Assembly: GCA_016806145.1 (NCBI GenBank)
Contig: CP063167.1
Location: forward strand, 1-64,000
Source: Variovorax paradoxus
GTDB taxonomy: Bacteria > Pseudomonadota > Gammaproteobacteria > Burkholderiales > Burkholderiaceae_C
Reading direction: 5' to 3'
DNA length: 64,000 nucleotides
Shown here one piece after another: positions 6,864 to 15,173 of this stretch; position 1 is the first letter of the stretch, and the number at the start of each line of letters is the position of its first letter. A model generated the notes under the pieces. It was not told where the DNA came from. It searched no databases and worked only from the letters and a program-made list of their open reading frames with translations. The translations under genes were made by a program, and so were the position numbers.

Positions 6864-9496
6864 GGGGAGATCACCAGTTCCGGGCGGAAGCCCAGTTCGC
6901 GCAGCAGCGCGATGGCGTTGTCCACGGCCTGCGGGTCGCGCGCGACCTCGGCACGCACCAGGTTGCCCTCGCCGCCGGGCCCGCCGACCACATAGGCGGA
7001 GATGCCGCTGATGCGCACGCGCTGGACGATGCGCTGCGCATCCTGGTCGGCGCGCACATCGGCGATCTGGATCACCGTGACCTTGTCGTTGGTTCCCCCG
7101 TAGAGCGCCGAAGGATCGGAGGCGACGGTCAGGCCCAGCGGAAGCCGGGTGCGCACCGCGTCCTCGGCGGCCTGCGGGGGCGGCGCGGGCCGCTGGCGCA
7201 CGGCGCTGTCGGTGAGGGTGGCCGGCGGTGCCTGCTCGCGTGTCTGCTCCCAGCCTTCGGGACGCAGGTCGAGCGAGCGCGTGCGCGCGGCCACCGGCAC
7301 GTCCGAAGGCGGCAACGCGGGCGCGCCCATGCCGGGCAGCAGGCCGCGCGCGGGCGGCCGCACGCGGCCCTGCTGCATGCGCATGAAGTCGTAGCGGTCC
7401 TGCGTGAGGCCGCGGCCCGCGTTCGCGTCGCGGATCACGTAGGGCCGCAGGAACACCATCAGGTTGGTCTTGGCGCGCTGGCGCTTGTCGTAGCGGAACA
7501 GGTTGCCGAGCACCGGCACGTCGCCGAGTACCGGCACGCCTTCGCTGCCGTGGGTCACGCTGTCTTCCATCAGTCCGCCGAGCACCATGATCTGGCCGTC
7601 GTCCACCAGCACGCTGGTGTCGAGCGCGCGCTTGTTGGTGACGATGCCCGAGAGGCCCGAGTTCTGCTCGTCGATGCTCGAGACCTCCTGGTAGATGTCG
7701 AGCTTGACGGTTCCCCCCTCGGAGATCTGCGGGCGGATGTTGAGCTTCAGGCCGATGTCCTCGCGCTGGATGGTCTGGAACGGGTTGTTGTTGGTGGTGC
7801 CGTTGGTGATGTACTGGCCGCTCACGAAAGGCACGGTCTTGCCCACCATGATCGACGCGGGCTCGTTGTCGAGCGTGAGGATGTTCGGGGTCGAGAGGAT
7901 GTTGGCGCCGTTCTTCGCCTGCAGCGCGCGCGCGAGCATCTTGAGATTGAGGATCCCGCCCACGCCCGGCAGGTTGACGGTGCCGTCGACGATGCCGATG
8001 TTGAGTCCGCGCGGCAAGGCCTCGATGGAATTGCGCGCGGCCGCGTTGAGCGTGGCCGCGCCGTAGTTCGCGCCGCCGATCACCTGGCCGTTGCGGCCGG
8101 TGGCCATCCACTGGATGCCGAGCTCGGCCGCATCGGTCTCGGTCACCTCGACGATCAGGCTTTCGACCAGCACCTGCGCGCGCCGCTGGTCGAGCGTGTC
8201 GATCACGCGCCGCAGGCTGCGGTACATGGGTTCGGGCGCGGCGATCAGCAGGGTGTTGGTGGTGGCATCGGCCTGCACCGTCACGCCGCCCGCGGAGAAC
8301 GCGGTGGCCCCGCCCCCGCCGCCCAGGCCGCCACCGCTCGCCGAGCCGCCGCGGCCGCCGGTGCCGCCCGCGGTGCCGGACACGCCGCCACCGAAGCGGC
8401 TGCCGTTGCTGCCGCCCGAGGTGTTGCCGCCGCTGCTCCCCCCGGTGCCGTTCGTGCCGTTCGTTGCCGCCGTACCGCCGCTGTTCGCGGCCCCGGCGCC
8501 CGCGAGCATGCCGCCCGCGCCGAGTGCCGCGCGCACCGAGCCGCTGCCGCTGGTGGCGGTGTCCGGCGATTCGCCGGTCAGGAGTCCGCGCAGGACGCCG
8601 GCGAGATTCACCGCCTGCGCGTTGCGCAGGTAGACCACGTGCAGGTTGCCCGGATCGCTCTGCGCGTTCTCGAGCTTGGCGATCAGTTCGCGCGCGAGCG
8701 CCGTACGTCCCGGGCTGCTGGAGCGGATCACGATGCTGTTGGAGCGTGGATCGGCCAGCACCACGATGTCGCGCCGGCCCCTCTCGCCAGCGCTGCCTTC
8801 GAGCAGTTCCGACGCCAGCGCGGCCACGTCCGTGGCCACGCCGTTGCGCAGCTTGACGATGTCGGCGTCGAGCGAGGTCGGCGTGTCGATGCTCTCGATG
8901 ATGCGCGCCAGGCGCTCGAGGTTGTCGACGTAGTCGGTCACCACCAGCGTGTTGTTGGCCGGATAGGCGGCGATGCTGTTCTCGGCCGCGATCAGCGGCT
9001 TGAGCACCGGCAGCATCGCCTCGGCGTTCTCGTAGGCGAGCCGGAAGGTGCGCGTGGCCAGCCCGCCGCCGGGGCTGCGGGTGTTGACGCTGCCGCCCTG
9101 CAGCTTCGCGTCGGCCACCGGCACGACGCGGCTCACCTCGCCCACGTCGACGATCGCGAAGCCGCGCATGCGCAAGGCCGAGGACAGCATCGCGTAGGCC
9201 GTGGGCGCGGACACCTCGCCTTCGGACACCAGGGTGATCTGGCCCTTCACGCGCGGGTCGAACAGGAAGCTGCGTCCGAGAAAGCGGGCGAGCGCCGAGA
9301 CCACCGAGGCGATGTCGGCATCGACGAAGTTGAGCACCACGCGCTCGTCGCGACCGCCGCGCGCGGGCTGTGGCGCGGCGGCGGCCGCCACGCCCTGGGT
9401 GTCCGTGGCCGGCGCCGCGCCGCTGCCCGCGGCGGCCAATGCCAGGCCGCACGCCGTTGCCCATCGGCGCCATGCCGGGCCCATTCGATCTCGCAT
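6860..9496 (-). CDS. gspD: Type II secretion secretin GspD with SPOR-like C-terminal extension
   Basis: This 878-residue secretin starts at 9496 (TGATG overlap with gspM) with a signal peptide (hydrophobic about 12-30). N0 (about 52-125, VVLNFVDADIASVVSAL) is followed by N1-N3 repeats (148-300). A Gly/Ser/Asn-rich insert (about 313-400) falls inside the last N-domain, and the secretin core runs from about 435 to 690 (VPVLGDVPVLGNLFRY at 654-669; TNLMVFLRPYVI at 677-688). A Pro-rich linker (about 705-780) and a region like a SPOR fold (about 805-875, VTVIQIADVRADQDAQRIVQ) then replace the usual short S-domain tail. Family knowledge: GspD forms the outer-membrane channel. At 878 residues it is longer than most GspD proteins, and the excess is the insert plus the tail. 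The next ATG (9484) is a possible alternative start. Confidence 0.95.
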   Translation of the reverse strand: MRDRMGPAWRRWATACGLALAAAGSGAAPATDTQGVAAAAAPQPARGGRDERVVLNFVDADIASVVSALARFLGRSFLFDPRVKGQITLVSEGEVSAPTAYAMLSSALRMRGFAIVDVGEVSRVVPVADAKLQGGSVNTRSPGGGLATRTFRLAYENAEAMLPVLKPLIAAENSIAAYPANNTLVVTDYVDNLERLARIIESIDTPTSLDADIVKLRNGVATDVAALASELLEGSAGERGRRDIVVLADPRSNSIVIRSSSPGRTALARELIAKLENAQSDPGNLHVVYLRNAQAVNLAGVLRGLLTGESPDTATSGSGSVRAALGAGGMLAGAGAANSGGTAATNGTNGTGGSSGGNTSGGSNGSRFGGGVSGTAGGTGGRGGSASGGGLGGGGGATAFSAGGVTVQADATTNTLLIAAPEPMYRSLRRVIDTLDQRRAQVLVESLIVEVTETDAAELGIQWMATGRNGQVIGGANYGAATLNAAARNSIEALPRGLNIGIVDGTVNLPGVGGILNLKMLARALQAKNGANILSTPNILTLDNEPASIMVGKTVPFVSGQYITNGTTNNNPFQTIQREDIGLKLNIRPQISEGGTVKLDIYQEVSSIDEQNSGLSGIVTNKRALDTSVLVDDGQIMVLGGLMEDSVTHGSEGVPVLGDVPVLGNLFRYDKRQRAKTNLMVFLRPYVIRDANAGRGLTQDRYDFMRMQQGRVRPPARGLLPGMGAPALPPSDVPVAARTRSLDLRPEGWEQTREQAPPATLTDSAVRQRPAPPPQAAEDAVRTRLPLGLTVASDPSALYGGTNDKVTVIQIADVRADQDAQRIVQRVRISGISAYVVGGPGGEGNLVRAEVARDPQAVDNAIALLRELGFRPELVISP

Positions 9497-10170
9497 CACT
9501 GACCGTCCTTGATGAGTTGGGTGGACCGCAGGTCCACCCGGCCGCGCACGCTGCCTTGCGCCCCGCCGTCGCCGCCGTTGCCGGAAGCGACAGGTGCGAC
9601 ACGCTCGAGCATCGCGGCGCCGACCTCGAGGTCGCCGCGCGCGGCGACTTCCGCGAGCCAGGAAAGCACGCGTCCCGGCGGAACGGGTGCGTCGAATTCG
9701 ATGCGCCAGGCCTTGGCCGGGGCCGGCTTGCCGGCGGCGCCGGGCGCATCGGCCACGACGGCGTCGATGCGGTAGAGGCCGCGCAGGCCGGCACGGTCGA
9801 GCCCGACGGCGAGCGGTTCGCGCAGGCCGTCGGCATCCGCCGTGCCGCCGCGCCGCGGTGCGTCGAGCGGACGTGCCGAGGGCACGTCGGCCAGCAGCCG
9901 CTCGAGCTCGGCGGACTGGGCCTGCAACAGCGGCAGCTCGCGCTGCCAGCGCGCGCGCCGCTCGAGCGCGGGCTGGGCTGCGAGCAGCCACAGCAGGGCC
10001 AGCACCATCACCAGCACCGCGATCCCCACCGCCAGGCGGTCGCGCGCGGGCAAGGCGCGCCAGCGCGCGCTGCCCGCGCGCAGCCGCTGTGCCGCCGCAT
10101 GCCATCGACCGGCCAGCGCGTGCAGGCGCCGCGGGACGGCGTTCATGGGCCGCGTCATGGACCGCGTCAT
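9496..10170 (-). CDS. gspM: Type II secretion protein GspM
   Basis: The 224-residue protein has a short basic cytoplasmic tail, one membrane segment at about 46-65 (RLAVGIAVLVMVLALLWLLA), a coiled-coil-prone stretch (about 68-95) and a periplasmic ferredoxin-like domain. This is the GspM layout. Sequence conservation in this family is low, so the assignment leans on topology and on its place between gspL and gspD. Family knowledge: GspM binds GspL in the inner-membrane platform. The start at 10170 overlaps the gspL stop (ATGA). Further ATGs at 10158 and 10146 could also be used. The calculated fold near the C-terminus (RIEFDAPVPPGRVLSWLAEV) agrees with GspM/PilO-type proteins. Confidence 0.88.
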   Translation of the reverse strand: MTRSMTRPMNAVPRRLHALAGRWHAAAQRLRAGSARWRALPARDRLAVGIAVLVMVLALLWLLAAQPALERRARWQRELPLLQAQSAELERLLADVPSARPLDAPRRGGTADADGLREPLAVGLDRAGLRGLYRIDAVVADAPGAAGKPAPAKAWRIEFDAPVPPGRVLSWLAEVAARGDLEVGAAMLERVAPVASGNGGDGGAQGSVRGRVDLRSTQLIKDGQ

Positions 10171-11357
10171 GGGCCGCCCTGCGCTGCCGGCGCCGCAGCC
10201 TTGTCGCCCGCCGCGACACCGAGGCGCAACTCGGCCGCATCGCCCTCGAGCACCCATCCTCGTTCGCGGCCCCGGGCCTGCAACGCACGCCATGCCTCTC
10301 CCACCGGCGCGCCGCCCTCGCGCCAGCGCAGGCGCACCGTTCCCGCGGCGTAGTCGAGCCGCTGCACCTGTCCCGCGGGCACCTCGGCCAGCAGGCTCGC
10401 GGCGGCCTGCGAAAGGCTCGCGTAGTCGCTCCCGGTGGTGGGCAGGTCGCCGGCGGCGCGCGCATCCTTGTGCTGGCGCGCCTGCTTCAGCGGATCGACC
10501 ACGACCGGGATGTCGGGGAAGGCGGCCTGCACGCGCGCCGCCATCTGCCGCTTCAGGCCCTGCCCCCGTGCCGCCAGGCGGTCGGCCTGCACGTTGAGGA
10601 CGGTCAGCCACACCACGAGCGCGAGCGCCCCCCAGCCCAGCGCGGGCAGCGCGAGCGAGGCGGCCATGCCCTCGCTCGCTGCCTCGCCCGCGGGCAGCGC
10701 CCAGCCCCAGCCCTCGCCCGACCAGTGCGCGGCATCCGCCGGCTCGTCGTCCAGCCATCGGATCGCCTCCGGCGCCGCATCGCCCGCCTGCGCGGCGAGC
10801 GCCAGCGCGCGGTCCTCGCCCTCGGGCAGCCAGTGCACGAAGCCCTGGGCCGCGCCCATGCGCACGATCAGCCAGCGCTCGATGGGCCAGGCCGTCGCGC
10901 CTTCGGCGGCCACGGGCAGGAACGCGGTCGGCAGGTGCAGCTCGCGCACCGGCAGACCGTGGCGATGCAGCAGCGCGCGCCAGCCCCCGATGGTGTCGCG
11001 CGCCACCCAGGCGGTCGGCACCTGGCCGCGCGCATCACGCGGGCCGAAGGCCACCACGAGCTGTTCCACCGGTTGCAGCGCGCAGGGTTCCACGGCACCC
11101 AGCACGGCCTCGCGCAGCCGGCGGCCGGTGAGCGGCGGCAGGACGAAGGTCCGCATCGGCGTGTCGGCCGGGTGCAGCGCCGCTTCCACGCGCCGGGCGG
11201 CGAAGCGCTCGGCGATGGCCGCCAGCGCCATCTCGCCCTCGTCGTGCCAGCTGCCGTCTTCCGCGCGCCAGCCGCAATGCGCCAGCACCGGGCCACCGCC
11301 CTCGCCCGCCCATGCGGGCAGCCGCAGCCGCAGGCGCTGCACGGGGCGGGCTTTCAT
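10167..11357 (-). CDS. gspL: Type II secretion protein GspL
   Basis: This 396-residue protein has a cytoplasmic actin-like domain (about 1-225), one membrane segment at about 234-255 (SLALPALGWGALALVVWLTV), and a small periplasmic ferredoxin-like domain near the C-terminus (VPAGQVQRLDYAAGTVRLRW). This is the standard GspL layout and length. Family knowledge: its cytoplasmic domain recruits GspE and its periplasmic domain pairs with GspM. The start at 11357 overlaps the gspK stop by four bases (ATGA), and its stop overlaps the gspM start, consistent with fixed stoichiometry. Confidence 0.92.
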   Translation of the reverse strand: MKARPVQRLRLRLPAWAGEGGGPVLAHCGWRAEDGSWHDEGEMALAAIAERFAARRVEAALHPADTPMRTFVLPPLTGRRLREAVLGAVEPCALQPVEQLVVAFGPRDARGQVPTAWVARDTIGGWRALLHRHGLPVRELHLPTAFLPVAAEGATAWPIERWLIVRMGAAQGFVHWLPEGEDRALALAAQAGDAAPEAIRWLDDEPADAAHWSGEGWGWALPAGEAASEGMAASLALPALGWGALALVVWLTVLNVQADRLAARGQGLKRQMAARVQAAFPDIPVVVDPLKQARQHKDARAAGDLPTTGSDYASLSQAAASLLAEVPAGQVQRLDYAAGTVRLRWREGGAPVGEAWRALQARGRERGWVLEGDAAELRLGVAAGDKAAAPAAQGGP

Positions 11358-12394
11358 GCGCCCTCCCGCAACCACATCACGCGCGGCAGCGAGGCCTTGT
11401 CGTCGAGCAGCAGCACCGTCTGCAAGAACTTCGTGCGCGGCGTCTCGAGCATGCTGGCCACGCGGAACCAGTTGCTGGTGACGCCGATGCGCAGGGCCAG
11501 GGTGTCGAGTTCCGGCAACTGCAGTCGGTTGGAGAAATCGCCCGTGTTGATGAACCACTGGCCACGGTCGCGCGCGGCCAGCAGTTCGCGCGCGCGTTCG
11601 AGCGAGAGGCCCGGCACGCCCGCGGCCACCAGTTCGGCGCTCGCGGTGTTGGCGTTGATCCAGGTGCGAAACGGCAGCACCGTGACGAAGGGAGCCAGCC
11701 TGGCGACCGCCGCGGCGTCGACGCCGGCGGTGGCGAGCAGGTCCTCCACCGCGCGCGGGCGCGGCGCCCTGGGCTGGCGCGGCAGATCGAGCGGCAGGCC
11801 CAGCGACGCGGCGGCCGCGGCCGCCGGATCGACCGCGCCTTCCTGCGGCGCGAAGCTCCCCGAGGTGGCGGACTCGTCGTCACCGAAGCTCAGCGCGATG
11901 CGCCGAGCGATCGCCTGCGATGCGGTCGCCGGCACGCCGAGCGAGGCGCACAGGCGCTGGAAGATCCCGAGCTCGATCGGGTCGATGCGCCCGCGCTCGA
12001 CCAGGTTGCGCAGGTTGTACTTGCCCTGTTCGTCGCTGATCTCGCTCACCAGGCGGGCGCCGCCCTCCACCGCCAGCAGGCCGCCGGCCGGCCGCACCGA
12101 GGGCCGGCTCCAGGCGCCGTCGAGCCGGGTGGTGGGATCGCGCGTGGCCTCGGCGCGCAGAAGCTGTTGCGCCGCGCCGAGTTCGCCGCGCAGCAGCCAG
12201 CGCGCCTGCACCCGCGACTGCTCGCCCTGGGTGTCGCGGATCGCGGCGCTCTGGCGGTTCATCATCACGGCGGCGAGCGCGGCGATCAGCGCCACGATGA
12301 AGAGCGCGCTCACGACCGCCATGCCGCGCTGCCGCGCGCGATCCACCCTTGTCGCGATGACGATCGATCCGCGCACGTGTGGGCCCGCGATCAC
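11354..12394 (-). CDS. gspK: Type II secretion minor pseudopilin GspK
   Basis: The 346-residue protein has a basic leader ending RARQRG and a class III prepilin cleavage site G24/M25, followed by a hydrophobic helix (MAVVSALFIVALIAALAAV). The +5 residue is Ser, not Glu; lack of Glu+5 is characteristic of GspK. The large globular part contains SEISDEQGKYNLRNLV (about 116-131), typical of the family, and a helix-hairpin-helix-like INANTASAELVAAGVPGLS segment. Family knowledge: GspK caps the pseudopilus tip together with GspI and GspJ, neither of which is in this window. The start at 12394 overlaps the gspG stop (ATGA). An internal Met at residue 25 would delete the leader and is unlikely. Confidence 0.93.
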   Translation of the reverse strand: MIAGPHVRGSIVIATRVDRARQRGMAVVSALFIVALIAALAAVMMNRQSAAIRDTQGEQSRVQARWLLRGELGAAQQLLRAEATRDPTTRLDGAWSRPSVRPAGGLLAVEGGARLVSEISDEQGKYNLRNLVERGRIDPIELGIFQRLCASLGVPATASQAIARRIALSFGDDESATSGSFAPQEGAVDPAAAAAASLGLPLDLPRQPRAPRPRAVEDLLATAGVDAAAVARLAPFVTVLPFRTWINANTASAELVAAGVPGLSLERARELLAARDRGQWFINTGDFSNRLQLPELDTLALRIGVTSNWFRVASMLETPRTKFLQTVLLLDDKASLPRVMWLREGA

Positions 12395-12840
12395 CAGGAA
12401 CCGATGTCCGCGTTGGCCTTCTCGCCGCCGGGCTCGCCATCGGCGCCGAGCGAGAACACGTCGATCTCGCCGCGGGTGCCGGGGTTGAGGTACTGGTAGG
12501 CATTGCCCCAGGGGTCGGCGGGCAGCCGTTCCAGGTAGGGGCGCCAGTTGGCCGGCGGTTTGCCGGCCGAGGGCTTCTCGACCAGGGCGCGCAACCCCTG
12601 CGCGGCGCTCGGGTAGGCGCCGTTGTCGAGGCGGTAGAGCTTCAGCCCCTGCATGAGGGCCGCCACGTCCTGGCGCGCCGCGGTGGCGCGTGCCTGGTCG
12701 GGACGGTCCATCAGGCTGGGCACGATCAGCGCCGCCAGCACGCCGATGATGACGAGCACCACCATCAGTTCGATGAGGGTGAAGGCCGCCTCAAGACGGG
12801 TCTGCCGATCCGTGCGGCGACGGCTTGAAACTGCGGTCAT
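12391..12840 (-). CDS. gspG: Type II secretion major pseudopilin GspG
   Basis: The 149-residue protein opens with a basic leader and the pilin helix FTLIELMVVLVIIGVLAALI, with Glu at +5 (residue 24). It carries the GspG hallmarks YPSAAQGLRALVEKP, DPWGNAYQYLNPG and a C-terminal GADGEPGGEKANADIGSW (calcium site region). Family knowledge: GspG is the main subunit of the pseudopilus. The residue before the cleavage site is Ala19 rather than the near-invariant Gly (EAA/FTLIEL), confirmed in the nucleotide sequence (GAG GCG GCC TTC). The start at 12840 is preceded by GGGAGCGAAAG, which contains a GGAG ribosome-binding site. It is the first gene of the operon. Confidence 0.96.
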   Translation of the reverse strand: MTAVSSRRRTDRQTRLEAAFTLIELMVVLVIIGVLAALIVPSLMDRPDQARATAARQDVAALMQGLKLYRLDNGAYPSAAQGLRALVEKPSAGKPPANWRPYLERLPADPWGNAYQYLNPGTRGEIDVFSLGADGEPGGEKANADIGSW

Positions 12841-13000
12841 CTTTCGCTCCCGAACATTGGACTTCAGCGGTCCGGTCCATGCTCGCAGCGGTAGATGTCA
12901 GTCCGATTGAAAATCCTCGGGAGCTTGGCGCGCGCCCCCGCGCGGCCTCGTCGTCACGCCGGCTTCACACGAGCGGGCCACAGTGCGGCTCGCACCGCCC
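12841..13000. other. Intergenic gap between the export cluster and the gsp operon
   Basis: These 160 bases separate the M50-peptidase stop (13001) from gspG (12840). They contain the gspG ribosome-binding site and a short GC-only inverted repeat at 12929-12944 that lacks an adjacent U-tract. No clear sigma-70 promoter is visible. The gap is the natural place for a gspG promoter, but read-through from the upstream cluster cannot be excluded. Confidence 0.5.
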
Positions 13001-15160
13001 TCACAACCCGCTCTCCCGCGCCAGCACCCGCAGCACCTGCCGCGCCACCTTCGCGAAGAAGCTCTCGCCCTGCGCGTCGAGCGTGACCACGCCGCGCACG
13101 ATCTGGTGCAGGTAGATCGCGTCGCGCTGCGGTTCCAGCGGCCGCATCAGCAGCGGGTACTGGCTCTGGTTGGGCACCGCCTTGCCCTTGTCGGTGACGT
13201 TGACCGCGATCGGGCCGCCGTGCACCGACTGCAGGTAGGCCGAATCGATCTCCTCGGCCGCGACCGACGACAGGCCCACCAGTCGCACCTCGAAGCTGGC
13301 CTGGCGCGGATCGTCGGGCACGAAGCGGCCGACGGCGCCGTCGCGCAGGCGCCAGGCATGCTGGCCCTCGACATAGCCGCGCAGGTCCTGCGCGCCGCCC
13401 TCGTCGACGATGCGCGCCAGCAGCTGCTTGCCGGTGATCCAGCGCTGCGGATGCAGCTCGGCGTCGTAGTCGGCCACGGTGCCGGCGAACGGGGCCTTCA
13501 CCTGCAGCAGCGCGCGCCGCTTGGCCAGGCCGCTGAGGTTCTCCTGCTCGGCCACCACGCCACGCAGCAGCTCCTGGGTCTGGGCGCGGTCGATCTTGTC
13601 GGCCACCGAACGCGCGAGCCGCGCCTGCAGCAGCGCGAGCCGGATGCGTGCCTCGCGCTGCTCCTGCTCGAGCATCGGCGAGGCCAGCGTGAACAGCACC
13701 TGGCCCTCGCGCACGCGCTCGCCGGGGCGCACCTTGAGCTCGGCGACCTGCGCCGCCTCGGGCGCGAACACCGGCTCCTCGCGCGTGGCGCCGAGCACGG
13801 CCGGCACCTTGACGTTGACGTCCAGCGGCACGAAGGCCGCCAGCAGCAGTGCACCGAGGATCGCCAGGCTCGCGATGCCGCGCCGTCCGGGCACGATGCG
13901 CTCGCGCATGCGCCACCAGTGGCCGAGCTCGCGCGCCACCGGCATCACGATGAACCAGCCGATCTCGACCGCGAACAGGAAGATGCCCACGGCCTTGAAG
14001 AAGAAGTGGTAGACCACGAGCGCGATGCCGAGGAACAGGAAGAAGCGGTAGAGCCAGGTCGCCCAGGCGAAGAAGGCGAACAGGCGCGCGGTGCGCGGCG
14101 CCACCGGCTCGGGCATCGGCGAGCGCAGGCCGAACAGCCATTCGCGCAGCTGCCACTGGCCGAAGGCCTGCGAACGGCTGCTGAGGTTGGGCACGCCAAT
14201 CATGTCCGACAGGAAGTAGTAGCCGTCGAAGCGCATGAACGGGCTCAGGTTGATCGCCAGCGTGCTGATCCAGCTCGTGGTGGCGATCACGAAGGCGGCG
14301 CTGCGCACCGGCCCGTCGGGCAGGAAGGCCCAGAGGAAGGTCGCGATGCTCGCCAGGCACAGCTCGGTGAGCACGCCGGCGCCGTCGACCAGCAGCCGCT
14401 GCTTGCGCGAGCGCAGCTTCCAGGTGTCGGTGGTGTCGGTGTAGAGCACCGGCACCATCACCAGGAACGAGACGCCCATGGTCGGCACGCGGCAGCCGTA
14501 GCGCGTGGCGGCATAGGCATGGCCGAGCTCGTGCAGGGTCTTGGTGAAGGCCAGGCTCAGGCCGTAGATCGCGATGCCCTGCAGCGAGAAGAAGTACGGG
14601 AAGGTGTGCAGGAACTCGTCCCACTGGCGCGAGACGAAATACAGGCCCACCAGCCCGAGCGCGACGATCAGCAGCGCGAAGCCGCGCGTGAACAGCGGCG
14701 CCACCCAGTGCACGGTGCGGCGCAGGAAGCGGTCGGGCTTGACCAGCGGCACGCGGATGAACAGGTAGTGGTGCAGCAGCCATTTCCACCAGGCCTGGTC
14801 GTGCGCCCGGGCCTGGGCGCTCAGGCTCTTGACCGCGTCGCCCAGCGGCGCGCGCGTGAGGTTGTTGCTCGCGAGGAACTGCAGCAGCGCCTTGATGGCG
14901 CCGGGCTCGGGCTCGGCGCCCTGCTGCTGCGCGAACAGCCGCCGCATCTCGCCGACTGTGCGGCCGCGCCAGGCCGACAGCAGCGCGAGCTCGACCTGGC
15001 CGATCTGGAAGTAGGCATGCCGCACCGGGTCGAAGATGCTCCAGCTCGGCGCGCCGTCGAGCAGCGGCGAGCTGCGGTCGAAGCGCAGCTCCTCGCGCAG
15101 CTCGGGCAGCAGCGCGTCGTCGGGCAGTTCGCCCTGGGCGATGGCGGGCTTGGGGGCCAT
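13001..15160 (-). CDS. Membrane M50 metallopeptidase with PqqD-like N-terminus and HlyD-like C-terminus
   Basis: The 719-residue protein starts at 15160, 9 bases after TAGGAGG. Residues about 38-105 (SIFDPVRHAYFQIGQVEL; RGRTVGEMRRLF) resemble a PqqD-like winged-helix domain. Several membrane segments lie between about 155 and 455. They carry the M50/site-2-protease signature HELGH at 210-214 and the second motif NLSPFMRFDG at 304-313, giving zinc ligands His210, His214 and Asp312 with Glu211 catalytic. After about residue 460 comes a biotinyl-lipoyl/HlyD-like part (VFAPEAAQVAELKVRPGERV; LLQVKAPFAGTVADY). There is no PDZ domain, so it is not an RseP. The gene lies 13 bases after the GAF-HlyD gene. 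Likely role (inference): inner-membrane component that handles or processes the giant protein. Confidence 0.88.
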   Translation of the reverse strand: MAPKPAIAQGELPDDALLPELREELRFDRSSPLLDGAPSWSIFDPVRHAYFQIGQVELALLSAWRGRTVGEMRRLFAQQQGAEPEPGAIKALLQFLASNNLTRAPLGDAVKSLSAQARAHDQAWWKWLLHHYLFIRVPLVKPDRFLRRTVHWVAPLFTRGFALLIVALGLVGLYFVSRQWDEFLHTFPYFFSLQGIAIYGLSLAFTKTLHELGHAYAATRYGCRVPTMGVSFLVMVPVLYTDTTDTWKLRSRKQRLLVDGAGVLTELCLASIATFLWAFLPDGPVRSAAFVIATTSWISTLAINLSPFMRFDGYYFLSDMIGVPNLSSRSQAFGQWQLREWLFGLRSPMPEPVAPRTARLFAFFAWATWLYRFFLFLGIALVVYHFFFKAVGIFLFAVEIGWFIVMPVARELGHWWRMRERIVPGRRGIASLAILGALLLAAFVPLDVNVKVPAVLGATREEPVFAPEAAQVAELKVRPGERVREGQVLFTLASPMLEQEQREARIRLALLQARLARSVADKIDRAQTQELLRGVVAEQENLSGLAKRRALLQVKAPFAGTVADYDAELHPQRWITGKQLLARIVDEGGAQDLRGYVEGQHAWRLRDGAVGRFVPDDPRQASFEVRLVGLSSVAAEEIDSAYLQSVHGGPIAVNVTDKGKAVPNQSQYPLLMRPLEPQRDAIYLHQIVRGVVTLDAQGESFFAKVARQVLRVLARESGL

Positions 15161-15173
15161 GGGCGACGGCCTC

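Noticed and set aside
4210..12840. Type IV pilus assembly genes (PilB/PilC/PilQ) as an alternative for gspE/F/D
   Set aside because: GspG with its DIGSW-type C-terminus, GspK without Glu+5, and GspL and GspM in the same operon identify a type II secretion system.
12929..12944. GC-only inverted repeat after the M50 gene as a terminator
   Set aside because: Simple CGCGCG alternation is expected at this GC content, and no U-tract follows it directly.
13001..15160. Reading the M50 protein as an RseP-type regulator of the nearby ECF sigma factor
   Set aside because: It lacks a PDZ domain, carries PqqD-like and HlyD-like parts, and is embedded in the TolC/HlyD cluster far from the sigma/FecR genes.
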